Of a DNA stretch of 64,000 nucleotides, positions 16,785 to 24,442 are shown one piece after another. Each line of letters begins with the position of its first letter. The first letter of the stretch is position 1. The stretch covers positions 62,001-126,000 of the forward strand of contig NZ_JFYV01000056.1 in assembly GCF_000632225.1 (NCBI RefSeq), given 5' to 3'. This DNA is from Sphingomonas sp. RIT328 (GTDB taxonomy: Bacteria; Pseudomonadota; Alphaproteobacteria; Sphingomonadales; Sphingomonadaceae). Below the pieces are notes generated by a model, which saw nothing but the letters and a program-made list of their open reading frames with translations, was not told where the DNA came from and did not search any database. The translations under genes were made by a program, and so were the position numbers.

Positions 16785-17138
16785 TCAGAGCGACGGCTCG
16801 CTCGAAAGCCCTTCCATGATGGCGGTATTGACGCTGATCAGCGCGTCGATCGAATCGCGGCGGCGCATCACGTCGCTGGTATGGCGATCGACCCACAGGG
16901 AAAGCGAGATGATGCTCGCACGCAGGTCGCTCGGGAGTTTGTTGCCCGGCGACGCGCACAGCACGGCGAGCGTGGACCATAGCCGCCGGTTCTGATGCAG
17001 CGGCTGCATCAATTCGACGCCTTGCCATCCCTGGTCCCTCGCCTCGATCAACTGATGCGTCACCTCACTGATCAACCGATATTCCAGCGCCCGCGGCGTG
17101 GCCGACAGCGCCTGCACACGTTGATAGGCGTCGAGCAT
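16785..17138 (-). CDS. flaF: Flagellin synthesis regulator FlaF
   Basis: FlaF works with FlbT in alphaproteobacteria to couple flagellin synthesis to assembly, probably as a flagellin secretion chaperone. The 117-residue protein starts MLDAYQRVQALSATPRALEYRLISEVT and has LWSTLAVLCASPGNKLPSDLRASIISLSLWVDRHT in outline, typical of the family. The ATG at 17138 follows GGAGG. It is usually next to a flagellin gene, but here it is alone, convergent with the sigma factor and divergent from motA. Confidence 0.9.
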   Translation of the reverse strand: MLDAYQRVQALSATPRALEYRLISEVTHQLIEARDQGWQGVELMQPLHQNRRLWSTLAVLCASPGNKLPSDLRASIISLSLWVDRHTSDVMRRRDSIDALISVNTAIMEGLSSEPSL

Positions 17139-17253
17139 GAATCCTCCAGTCGCTATGATCATATTCTAACCCGTACATTCTAGGAACATCCGCCGGTCCG
17201 GCGGCTCCGCGACCGGAATATTTCAGCGCTTCGTCCGAAGCGGCGGCGGCGAT

Positions 17254-17261
17254 CCTATAAT
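17254..17261 (+). promoter_or_regulatory. CCTATAAT promoter-like element upstream of motA
   Basis: CCTATAAT lies 49 bp before the motA ATG. The upstream GTCCG sits 16-17 bp away, as in the flgI copy. The short leader contains a CGGGC/GCCCG stem. Confidence 0.6.
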
Positions 17262-17310
17262 CAGACCGGGCCTTCGCCCGATCTGTCCCGTCGTTTATCT
17301 GGAGTGCTTC

Positions 17311-18207
17311 ATGCTCAGCGGCATCGGTGTCGTCGTAACGTTGCTATGCGTGTTCGGCGGCTTTCTGATGGCGGGTGGCAACATCTCGGTCGTCCTGCAG
17401 GCGCTGCCGCACGAGTTGATCACCATCGCCGGCGCCGCGATCGGCGCGTTCATCCTCGGCAACTCGTTGCCGGTGGTACGCAAAGCGCTGACCGGGATCG
17501 TCCACACCTTCCGCGGTCCGCGCTGGAAGGAGCGTGACTATCGCGACCTGCTCGCCATGCTGTTCGCGCTGCTCACCACCTTCCGCAACGGCGGCGGCAT
17601 GGCGATCGAGAAGCATGTCGACGCACCCGACGACAGCCTGATCTTCTCACGCTATCCCCGCCTGCTCGCCGACCGCGCGCTGATCCTGTTCATCTGCGAC
17701 TATCTGCGCATGATGACGGTGAATTTCGAGGATCCGTACCAGATCGCCGAAGCGATGGAGAATGACATCGAGCGGCATCATGCCGAAGAGATGATGCCGC
17801 AGCATGCCTTGCAGCTCACCGCGGATGCGCTGCCCGCGCTCGGGATCATCGCCGCGGTGCTCGGCGTGATCAACACGATGGGCTCGATCGATCAGCCCAC
17901 GCAAATCCTCGGCGGAATGATCGGCAGCGCATTGGTCGGGACGTTCCTCGGCGTGTTGCTCGCCTATGGCCTGGTCGGGCCGATCGCCTCCAAGCTGCAG
18001 CAGACGCTGGAGGCGGAACAGCGGCCCTATACGCTCGTCAAGACCGCGGTGATCGCTTACGCCCAGCGCCTGCCGGTGCAGGTCGCGGTCGAACTGGCGC
18101 GCCGGATGACACCGACCGAGTTCGCGCCCTCCTTCGAGGAACTGGAGGCGGCGCTCGACGAAGCCCGCGATCAGCTTGCCACGATGCAATTGCAGCAGGC
18201 GGCGTGA
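17311..18207 (+). CDS. motA: Flagellar stator protein MotA
   Basis: MotA is the cytoplasm-facing stator subunit that couples ion flow to rotor torque. The 298-residue protein has four membrane segments: two at the N-terminus (GIGVVVTLLCVFGGFLMAGG and ITIAGAAIGAFILGNSLP) and two after residue 165 (PALGIIAAVLGVINTMG and GMIGSALVGTFLGVLLAYGL). The cytoplasmic loop carries RYPRLLADRALILF and AEEMMPQHALQ. It is the first gene of motA-cheY-motB-FliL-like. Confidence 0.96.
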   Translation: MLSGIGVVVTLLCVFGGFLMAGGNISVVLQALPHELITIAGAAIGAFILGNSLPVVRKALTGIVHTFRGPRWKERDYRDLLAMLFALLTTFRNGGGMAIEKHVDAPDDSLIFSRYPRLLADRALILFICDYLRMMTVNFEDPYQIAEAMENDIERHHAEEMMPQHALQLTADALPALGIIAAVLGVINTMGSIDQPTQILGGMIGSALVGTFLGVLLAYGLVGPIASKLQQTLEAEQRPYTLVKTAVIAYAQRLPVQVAVELARRMTPTEFAPSFEELEAALDEARDQLATMQLQQAA

Positions 18208-18253
18208 TGCCCCTCCTCTTCCGAAGCTTTGCTCCTTCTCAGGGAATTTGAAC

Positions 18254-18643
18254 ATGCCGGCGGCTTCAGCAATCAAGGTCATGGTGGTCGACGACCAGGC
18301 AAGCATGCGCGCGATGATCCGCAGCGCGCTTCAGGATCTCGGTTTCCGCGACATTCGCGACAAGGCGGAAGCGGGCGATGCGCTCGAAGCGATCAAGGCG
18401 GATCGCGTCCACCTGATCATCTCCGATTACAATATGCCGGGGATGAACGGTATGGACTTCCTGCGCACCGTGCGAGAGGATCCGGTCATCGGCAAGACCG
18501 CGTTCATCATGCTGACCGGCTCGTCGGAAAAGGACATCGTCCAGCAGGCAGCGGCGCTCGGCGTCAACAATTACGTCGTCAAACCGTTCGCCCCCGCGGC
18601 GCTCAAGGAGAAGATCGAGCGCGTGTTCGGGGAGTTGAGCTGA
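18254..18643 (+). CDS. cheY: Chemotaxis response regulator CheY
   Basis: This is a 129-residue stand-alone receiver domain. Phospho-acceptor Asp58 lies in LIISDYNMPGMNG, with the acidic pair in VMVVDDQASMR, the conserved Thr in MLTGSSEKD and Lys in VVKPFAP. Close similarity in pattern to flagellar CheY and its place between motA and motB support a motor-switching role through FliM. The start ATG at 18254 follows AGGGAA. The remaining chemotaxis genes are not in the window. Confidence 0.93.
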   Translation: MPAASAIKVMVVDDQASMRAMIRSALQDLGFRDIRDKAEAGDALEAIKADRVHLIISDYNMPGMNGMDFLRTVREDPVIGKTAFIMLTGSSEKDIVQQAAALGVNNYVVKPFAPAALKEKIERVFGELS

Positions 18644-18681
18644 GTCATGGCGATGCTCCAGCCCCTTCGCGCGGTCCAGCC

Positions 18682-19542
18682 ATGAGCAACACCACCGTCG
18701 CCGACGATCTGATCATCCGCCCGCGCCGCAGCCGTCGCAAGAAGCGCGTCCAGGCTCATCATGGCGGTGCATGGAAGGTCGCCTATGCCGATTTCGTCAC
18801 GGCGATGATGGCCTTCTTCATGCTGCTCTGGCTGTTGAGCAACGCCAATAAGAGCCAGCTCAAGGGCCTTGCCGATTATTTCTCGCCGACGGTCTCGACC
18901 GCTCCGCCCAGCTCCGTCGACGAACAGACCGGATTGCAGATCGGTCAGAGCGGCCGGCTGCGGCGCGCGCCGAGCAATGATGCCGAGTCCGTCGGCGTGC
19001 GTACGCCCAATGACGGCCCGAACGGCGCCGCCCGCGGTGGTTCGGCGTCGATCTCCGACGCGATGAAGCGGGTGTTCGCCGACGAACTGCGCGTCGCCCT
19101 GCAAGGCGATTCGGCCTCGCAGCACAGCGTCCAGGTGATGCCGATCCGCGACGGCGCGCGGATCAACCTCGTCGATACCGCCAACCGGCCGATGTTCGTC
19201 GGCCCGACCGCCACGCTCAATCCTTTCGCGCGGGCACTCCTCGCCAAGGCGGCGCAGCAGCTTGCCCGCTCCAATGCGCAGATCGCGATCGAGGGTCATA
19301 CCGATGCGACCGGCGGCAACAGCGATGCCAACTGGCAATTATCGACTGCGCGCGCGCTTGCCGCGCGCAAGGCGATGATCGACGCCGGTCTGCCCGCGGC
19401 GCGTTTTTCGGAAGTGGTCGGCAAGGCGGGGACCGAACCGGTCTATCCCGATCAGCCCGAACGATCCGAGAATCGCCGCATCACGATCATCGCGCTCGCC
19501 GAGCCATCTGCCCTGCCACGCGACAGCAGCTTCACCTTCTGA
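18682..19542 (+). CDS. motB: Flagellar stator protein MotB
   Basis: MotB anchors the stator to peptidoglycan and carries the ion-binding aspartate. The 286-residue protein has a basic N-terminus, one membrane helix with the conserved Asp37 (KVAYADFVTAMMAFFMLLWLL in outline), and a periplasmic OmpA-like domain with IAIEGHTDATGG and RALAARKAMIDAGL. The ATG at 18682 is 38 bp after cheY. Confidence 0.96.
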   Translation: MSNTTVADDLIIRPRRSRRKKRVQAHHGGAWKVAYADFVTAMMAFFMLLWLLSNANKSQLKGLADYFSPTVSTAPPSSVDEQTGLQIGQSGRLRRAPSNDAESVGVRTPNDGPNGAARGGSASISDAMKRVFADELRVALQGDSASQHSVQVMPIRDGARINLVDTANRPMFVGPTATLNPFARALLAKAAQQLARSNAQIAIEGHTDATGGNSDANWQLSTARALAARKAMIDAGLPAARFSEVVGKAGTEPVYPDQPERSENRRITIIALAEPSALPRDSSFTF

Positions 19543-19554
19543 CGAAAGACCCCC

Positions 19555-19980
19555 ATGCAGAAATCCCTCCAGCTGCTGCTCGTGCCGGCGCTTGGCCTCG
19601 CGGTCGGCGCCGGCGGTGCGTTTGCCGTCCGTGTCGCGCAGCTTGCGCAGGAATCGGCGGCACAGCGGAGCAGCGTCTTCATCCCGGCCGGCACGATCCT
19701 GTTGCCGCTGGTCCGGCCGGACGGCCATCTGTCGGGCTATGTCAACGTCACCACCCAGATCGAGGTGATGACCGCCGCGCAGGACAAGGTGCGCGCCGAC
19801 ATGCCGCTGCTGCTCGATGCGATCAATCTGCGCGCCTATCGCACCCCCCTCGCGACCGGGGCGGACGGCCAATTCCCGCGGATCGAGGCCTTCCGCAAGC
19901 TGGTACTCGAATCGGCCATCGCCACGTTCGGCGCCGATCGCGTGCGCCGTGCCGTCATCATGCAGGTGCAGCCGACCTGA
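19555..19980 (+). CDS. Second FliL-fold-like membrane protein after motB
   Basis: The 141-residue protein has one N-terminal membrane/signal segment (LLLVPALGLAVGAGGAFAV) and a periplasmic domain: a strand (GYVNVTTQIEV), a helix (KVRADMPLLLDAINLRAYRT), a helix (FRKLVLESAIATFG) and a final strand (RRAVIMQV). This is the FliL order. It lies 12 bp after motB at the end of the stator operon, which suits a stator-associated role. The family is inferred, not certain. Confidence 0.65.
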   Translation: MQKSLQLLLVPALGLAVGAGGAFAVRVAQLAQESAAQRSSVFIPAGTILLPLVRPDGHLSGYVNVTTQIEVMTAAQDKVRADMPLLLDAINLRAYRTPLATGADGQFPRIEAFRKLVLESAIATFGADRVRRAVIMQVQPT

Positions 19981-20016
19981 TTGCGATCCCGACAAGCCTC
20001 CCGAACCGACCATGAC

Positions 20017-20051
20017 ATCGCCCGCCACACGAACCGCGTGTGGCGGGCGAT
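20017..20051. terminator. Strong 15-bp hairpin between convergent operons
   Basis: A perfect 15-bp stem (ATCGCCCGCCACACG with its complement) around the loop AACCG lies between the FliL-like stop at 19980 and the fliP stop at 20106. It is a good candidate for a bidirectional terminator. Confidence 0.7.
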
Positions 20052-20105
20052 AGCATATTCAGGGCGGGTCGAGAGGCGGGGGGACGATCCGCAGCCCCTC
20101 GCCCC

Positions 20106-20876
20106 TCACCCACCGTGTGCGAAACTGCGGACCAGGGAACCGGCGACCAGCGACCAGCCGTCGACCAGCACGAAGAAGATGATCTTCAGCGGCAAGGAGA
20201 TGGAGGTCGGCGGCAGCATCATCATGCCCATCGCCATCAGCACCGTCGCCACCGCCAGATCGATCACCAGGAACGGCAGCAGGAGCAGGAAGCCGATCTC
20301 GAACGCGCGCCGCAGCTCGGAGATCATGAAGGCCGGCATGATCGTCGGCAGCGGCAGTTCCGCCACCGGCACCTTCGGCGCGTGCGACAGTTCGACGAAC
20401 ATGTGGAGATCGTCGCGGCGGACGTGCTGGAGCATGAAGGTCTTGAACGGCTTGGCGGTCCGCTCCAGCGCCACCGTCTCGGTGATCGCCCCGCGGTTAT
20501 AGGGGTCGACGCCGTCGTGCCAGGCCGCGGTGAAGGTCGGCGCCATGACGAAGAAGGACAGGAACAAGGCGAAGCTGATCAGCACCGGATTGGGCGGCGT
20601 ACCGGGCGCGCCGATGCCGGTACGCAGCAGCGACAGCGCGACGACGATGCGGGTGAACGAGGTCACCGTCATCAGGATGCCCGGCGCCAGGCTGAGCACG
20701 GTCAGCGTCAGCAGGATCTGCAACGCGCGGCCCGACATCGAGCCCTGCACCAGCCCGGCGGCGGCGCCCTGCGCCTGCGTCGCCGCCTGGCCGAGCGACT
20801 GCGCCAGTGCGGGCAGCGGCAGCGCGAGCAGCGTGACGGCGGCGAGCGCCGCCGGCAGCCAGAGCGACCTACGCAT
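20106..20876 (-). CDS. fliP: Flagellar type III export protein FliP
   Basis: FliP forms the core of the FliPQR export gate. The 256-residue protein has a cleavable signal peptide (LWLPAALAAVTLLALPLPALA), then four membrane segments with the family signatures LAPGILMTVTSFTRIVVALSLLR and MISELRRAFEIGFLLLLPFLVIDL in outline. The ATG at 20876 overlaps fliO by eight bases; a GTG at 20882 is possible. It is the last gene of fliN-fliO-fliP. Confidence 0.95.
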   Translation of the reverse strand: MRRSLWLPAALAAVTLLALPLPALAQSLGQAATQAQGAAAGLVQGSMSGRALQILLTLTVLSLAPGILMTVTSFTRIVVALSLLRTGIGAPGTPPNPVLISFALFLSFFVMAPTFTAAWHDGVDPYNRGAITETVALERTAKPFKTFMLQHVRRDDLHMFVELSHAPKVPVAELPLPTIMPAFMISELRRAFEIGFLLLLPFLVIDLAVATVLMAMGMMMLPPTSISLPLKIIFFVLVDGWSLVAGSLVRSFAHGG

Positions 20877-21159
20877 GCGCACCCCCGATCGCCGGCACCG
20901 CCTCGCCGAGCGCGACGACGCCCTCGGGCGCGATCATCACCAGATGCTCGCGTTCGTCGCAGCGGATCAGCGCGACCGACCGCCGCCCGTCGAGCGCCAG
21001 CCGCTCGACCAGCGTCAGCCGCCGCGCGCGTCCCGGCGGCTGTGCCCAGCCTGCCGGCAGCTTGATGTCATAGCGGCGCACGGCCCACAGCGCGCCCGAC
21101 AGCAGGCCGAGGATGAGCGCGAGCGCGCCGATCGCGCGCAGCGCGGACAGCAGCTCCAT
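20869..21159 (-). CDS. fliO: Flagellar assembly protein FliO
   Basis: FliO helps assemble FliP into the export gate. The 96-residue product has one N-terminal membrane helix (ALRAIGALALILGLLSGALWAV) and a short cytoplasmic beta-rich domain (LTLVERLALDGRRSVALIRCDEREHLVMIAPEG in outline), as in other short FliO proteins. It lies between fliN and fliP with small gaps or overlaps. The sequence family is weakly conserved, so position contributes to the call. Confidence 0.82.
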   Translation of the reverse strand: MELLSALRAIGALALILGLLSGALWAVRRYDIKLPAGWAQPPGRARRLTLVERLALDGRRSVALIRCDEREHLVMIAPEGVVALGEAVPAIGGAHA

Positions 21160-21162
21160 CGA

Positions 21163-21396
21163 TCAGGAGGCCTTCTGGATGATGTCGGTGATCTCGAGCG
21201 ACATGCGCTCATCCTCGACGAGGATGCGGCCGCGCGCGACGAGCTCGTCGTCGACATAGACCAGCGTCGGGTCATCCTGCCCGCAGTCGAGCGGGATCAT
21301 CGCCCCCCGGCTCATCTTGAGCACCTGGTAGACGGGCAGCTGGGTCGATCCGAGAACGATCGAGAGTTGCACGGGAACAGCTTCAAGCACGGACAT
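21163..21396 (-). CDS. fliN: Flagellar motor switch protein FliN
   Basis: FliN forms the base of the C-ring. The 77-residue product is essentially the SpoA domain, with VPVQLSIVLGSTQLPVYQVLKMSRGAMIPLD in outline, and the conserved end DDELVARGRILVEDERMSLEITDI. The ATG at 21396 has GGAGAG upstream and lies 20 bp after the promoter-like element. The compact, single-domain form is common in alphaproteobacteria. Confidence 0.92.
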   Translation of the reverse strand: MSVLEAVPVQLSIVLGSTQLPVYQVLKMSRGAMIPLDCGQDDPTLVYVDDELVARGRILVEDERMSLEITDIIQKAS

Positions 21397-21415
21397 TCGG
21401 CTCTCCTTCCCACCG

Positions 21416-21423
21416 TTTATAGG
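21416..21423 (-). promoter_or_regulatory. CCTATAAA promoter-like element upstream of fliN
   Basis: On the minus strand CCTATAAA lies 20 bp before the fliN ATG. It is arranged back to back with the flgC copy, about 40 bp between the two. Confidence 0.55.
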
Positions 21424-21462
21424 ATATTTGTCGGGCGGTCGCGGCGGCTGGCGGGGAATCTT

Positions 21463-21470
21463 CCTATAAA
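21463..21470 (+). promoter_or_regulatory. CCTATAAA promoter-like element upstream of flgC
   Basis: CCTATAAA lies 45 bp before the flgC ATG and forms a divergent pair with the fliN copy. Confidence 0.55.
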
Positions 21471-21515
21471 CCAAGCGTGCGGGTGCCGGCTGGGCACCTG
21501 TGGTTCGGGGGACCT

Positions 21516-21923
21516 ATGGATTTGCTGTCGTCGATCGGCGTTTCCGCATCGGGGCTGCACGCGCAGGCGCTGCGCATGCGGGTGATCGCGGAGAATCTGG
21601 CCAATACGGATTCGGTGTCGCGCACGCCGGGGGGCGCCCCGTACCGTCGTCGCGTCGCGACCTTCAAGGCGCATCTCGATCGCGCGCTCGGCGCGACGAC
21701 GGTGCAGGTCGCCTCGATCACCACCGACAAGTCCGATTTCTCGCGCATCTATCAACCGGGCAATCCCGCCGCCGACGCGGCAGGCTATGTCCAGATGCCC
21801 AACGTCAACGGCCCGATCGAAATGGCCGACATGCGCGCGGCGCAGCGGTCGTACCAGGCCAATATCAACGCGATCGAAGCGGCGCGCAGCATGACGATGC
21901 ACACGCTCGATCTGATCAAGTAA
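21516..21923 (+). CDS. flgC: Flagellar proximal rod protein FlgC
   Basis: FlgC is a proximal rod subunit. The 135-residue protein has MDLLSSIGVSASGLHAQALR and the rod motif IAENLANTDSVSRTPGG at the N-terminus, and the C-terminal MADMRAAQRSYQANINAIEAAR. The ATG at 21516 follows GGGGGA. Its usual partner flgB is absent from the window. It leads flgC-fliE-fliQ-fliR-flhB. Confidence 0.94.
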   Translation: MDLLSSIGVSASGLHAQALRMRVIAENLANTDSVSRTPGGAPYRRRVATFKAHLDRALGATTVQVASITTDKSDFSRIYQPGNPAADAAGYVQMPNVNGPIEMADMRAAQRSYQANINAIEAARSMTMHTLDLIK

Positions 21924-21936
21924 GAGGATCACCTTT

Positions 21937-22308
21937 ATGTCGATCGGCGCTCTCGACGCCGCCGCGGCCTATGGCCGCGCGCTCACCGCCCTGCCCGGCA
22001 TCGGCGCCTCTGCCGACCTGCTCCCCGATGCGGGCGAGACGACCGCCGCGCATCCGCCGGCGGAGGTCGGGGCCGTCGCGCACACCGGTACGACCGGCTT
22101 CGGCGGCATGGTCCAGTCGATGATCGGCGAGACGGCGACCGCGTTGCGCACCGCCGAGACGGAGAGCGCCAAACAGGTCGCCGGCAAGGGCGATCTGATC
22201 GACGTCGTGACCGCGGTCGGAGCCGCCGAGACGGCGCTCAACACGATCGTCGCGGTGCGTGACCGCATGGTCAGCGCCTATGCCGAAATCATGCGCATGC
22301 AGATCTGA
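21937..22308 (+). CDS. fliE: Flagellar hook-basal body protein FliE
   Basis: FliE links the MS ring to the rod. The 123-residue product has an Ala/Thr-rich N-terminal half and the conserved C-terminal helices, ending with DLIDVVTAVGAAETALNTIVAVRDRMVSAYAEIMRMQI in outline. The residues EIMRMQI at the end are highly characteristic. It lies 13 bp after flgC. Confidence 0.93.
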   Translation: MSIGALDAAAAYGRALTALPGIGASADLLPDAGETTAAHPPAEVGAVAHTGTTGFGGMVQSMIGETATALRTAETESAKQVAGKGDLIDVVTAVGAAETALNTIVAVRDRMVSAYAEIMRMQI

Positions 22309-22313
22309 TCGGC

Positions 22314-22580
22314 ATGAACGCGTTCCAGGCAGCCGAATTCGGCCGCGCGGCGATGCTGCTGGTGCTCACCGTCGCCGGACCGATGCTGCTGACCGGGCTG
22401 ATCGTCGGCGTCGCCATCAGCCTGTTCCAGGCGCTGACGCAATTGCAGGAAACGACGATCACTTTCGTCCCCAAGCTGCTCGCGATCGGCATCACGCTGC
22501 TCATCAGCCTGCCGCTGATCGGCCGCGCGATGGGGGCGTTCATGGCCCGGATCGCCGATGCGATCATCACCGGCGGCTGA
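22314..22580 (+). CDS. fliQ: Flagellar type III export protein FliQ
   Basis: FliQ is a small subunit of the export gate. The 88-residue protein has two membrane helices and the family motif GVAISLFQALTQLQETTITFVPKL in outline. Normal length. It lies five bases after fliE and eight before fliR. Confidence 0.95.
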   Translation: MNAFQAAEFGRAAMLLVLTVAGPMLLTGLIVGVAISLFQALTQLQETTITFVPKLLAIGITLLISLPLIGRAMGAFMARIADAIITGG

Positions 22581-22588
22581 GCGCGGCG

Positions 22589-23332
22589 ATGCCAGACCTG
22601 TCGATCCAGATCACCGTCTTCCTCATCCTGTTCGCACGGATCGGCGCGGTGGTGATGGCACTGCCGGTGTTTTCCGATGACAGCGTTCCCGCTCAGATCC
22701 GGCTGCTGCTCGCGCTCGGCCTGACGCTCGGGCTGGACGGGCTGCTCGCTGCCCGGGTGCCGGTGCCGGCGGGCGGCGGCGCTCTGATCGCCGCGGTGGT
22801 GACACAGGCGGTCATCGGGATGGCGATCGGCATGCTCGTGCGTATCGTGTTCAGCGCGGCGACGATGGCGGGTGCGATGATCAGCCTCCAGATCGGTCTG
22901 TCGTCGGTTCTGGTGCCGGATGCAGGCGGTCAGGTGCCGCTGCTCTCCCGCTTCGTTGCGGTCAGTGCGACGGTGGCGTGTATGGCGATGGGGGTCCACC
23001 ATCTGTGGATCGCCGCGATCGTCCATTCCTACGATCAGTTTCCGGTCGGCCTCCTTCCCGTCGCGGGCGATCTCGCGCATCTCGCAGTGCTGGCGACGGC
23101 GCGGGCGATGGCGCTGGCGGTCAATCTGTCCGCGCCGCTGATCGTCTACGCGATCCTGTTCAACACCGCGCTCGGCCTCGCCGCGCGGATGGCGCCGACG
23201 TTACAGGTCTTCTTTGTCGCGCAGCCGCTCAACATCCTGTTCGGACTGACGCTGCTCGCTGTCACCTTCGGCGTCGCGCTCACCGGCTTCTGCCAGGCGA
23301 TGATCGGCTTCGTTCGCGGGCAGTTGCTGTAA
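22589..23332 (+). CDS. fliR: Flagellar type III export protein FliR
   Basis: FliR completes the FliPQR gate. The 247-residue membrane protein has about six hydrophobic segments, with FARIGAVVMALPVFSDD at the N-terminus, MAGAMISLQIGLSSVLVPD in the middle and VAQPLNILFGLTLLAVTFG near the end. The frame is open further upstream, but the ATG at 22589 directly after fliQ is used. One base separates it from flhB. Confidence 0.94.
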   Translation: MPDLSIQITVFLILFARIGAVVMALPVFSDDSVPAQIRLLLALGLTLGLDGLLAARVPVPAGGGALIAAVVTQAVIGMAIGMLVRIVFSAATMAGAMISLQIGLSSVLVPDAGGQVPLLSRFVAVSATVACMAMGVHHLWIAAIVHSYDQFPVGLLPVAGDLAHLAVLATARAMALAVNLSAPLIVYAILFNTALGLAARMAPTLQVFFVAQPLNILFGLTLLAVTFGVALTGFCQAMIGFVRGQLL

Positions 23333-23333
23333 G

Positions 23334-24398
23334 ATGGCCGGCGACAAGGATCAGAAGACCGAGGATCCCACCGACAAGAAGCTGCGGGACGCCGCCAAGA
23401 AGGGCGATGTCGCCAACGCGCCCGAGGTGCGGCACGCGACGATGTTCGTCGGCGCGATGATCGTAGCCGGCGGCATGGGCGGATGGACGCTGCTCCGGCT
23501 GGCGGGCACCTGCATCGCCTTGTGGGGGCGTGCCGACAATTACACGATGCAGGGCGACGGCGCGCGCGACATCGTCATCGGTGTCGGCATCGCCGTGCTC
23601 CGCGCGCTCTGGCCGGTGCTTGCCTTGCTGTTCGCGCTGGCGATACTGCCATGGTTTCTCCAAGGGCGACCGACGTTGGTATGGAGCCGGGTCGGCCTGA
23701 AATGGTCGAAGCTCATGCCGAGCAGCGGCCTGTCGCGTCTGTTCGGTCGCCCGGCGTTGGTGGAATTCGCCAAGACGCTCGTCAAATTCATCACGATCAG
23801 TGTGATCGCGGCGATGCTGATCCGCCCGCATCTCGTTGCGCTCGACCAGCTGATCGGCGCGTCGCCGCAGGCGATCGTCCGGACGACCGGCTTGCTTCTC
23901 TTCGCCCTGGTCCGCGCGATCGGACTGGCGGTGGTCGCGCTCGCGGTGGTCGACTTCGTCTATCAACGTCGCGCCTTCCTGCAACGGATGAAGATGAGCC
24001 GGCAGGAGGTGCAGGACGAATATCGCCAGAGCGACGGCGATCCCAAGATCAAGGCCCGCATCCGCTCCATCCGCATGGCGCGCAGCCGCAAGCGGATGAT
24101 GGCGGCGGTACCGACGGCGAGCGTCGTCGTCACCAACCCGACGCATTATGCGGTCGCGCTCAAATATGATCATGGCGTGATGGCCGCGCCGGTGGTGATC
24201 GCCAAGGGCCGCGACCGAATCGCGCTGCGCATCCGCGAGGTCGCCGCCGGGGCCAACGTGCCGATCGTCGAAAGCCCGCCGCTCGCCCGTGCGCTCTATG
24301 CGTCCGCCGAGCTCGACCGGCCGATTCCGGTCGAACATTATGCCGCGGTCGCAGAGGTGATCAGCTACGTCATGCGGCTCGCGCGGCAACTGGCGTGA
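23334..24398 (+). CDS. flhB: Flagellar type III export protein FlhB
   Basis: FlhB controls the switch from rod/hook to filament export. The 354-residue protein opens with the conserved KDQKTEDPTDKKLRDAAKKGDV, has four membrane segments, and carries the self-cleaving NPTH motif at residues 268-271 in VVVTNPTHYAVALKY. The cytoplasmic end has VPIVESPPLARALYA. It is the last gene of flgC-fliE-fliQ-fliR-flhB. Confidence 0.96.
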   Translation: MAGDKDQKTEDPTDKKLRDAAKKGDVANAPEVRHATMFVGAMIVAGGMGGWTLLRLAGTCIALWGRADNYTMQGDGARDIVIGVGIAVLRALWPVLALLFALAILPWFLQGRPTLVWSRVGLKWSKLMPSSGLSRLFGRPALVEFAKTLVKFITISVIAAMLIRPHLVALDQLIGASPQAIVRTTGLLLFALVRAIGLAVVALAVVDFVYQRRAFLQRMKMSRQEVQDEYRQSDGDPKIKARIRSIRMARSRKRMMAAVPTASVVVTNPTHYAVALKYDHGVMAAPVVIAKGRDRIALRIREVAAGANVPIVESPPLARALYASAELDRPIPVEHYAAVAEVISYVMRLARQLA

Positions 24399-24427
24399 GG
24401 CGCCGCGTCCGCACGGGTTCCGATCAT

Positions 24428-24435
24428 CCTATAAA
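24428..24435 (+). promoter_or_regulatory. CCTATAAA promoter-like element just before flgI
   Basis: CCTATAAA ends only seven bases before the flgI ATG at 24443. If it is a true -10 box, transcription would start at or next to the start codon, giving a leaderless or nearly leaderless mRNA. Confidence 0.5.
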
Positions 24436-24442
24436 GGGGGTG

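Noticed and set aside
17140..17310. EcfG promoter from GGAAC between flaF and motA
   Set aside because: GGAAC occurs at about 17183, but no GTT lies 16-17 bases downstream, and the region is GC-rich repeat-like sequence.
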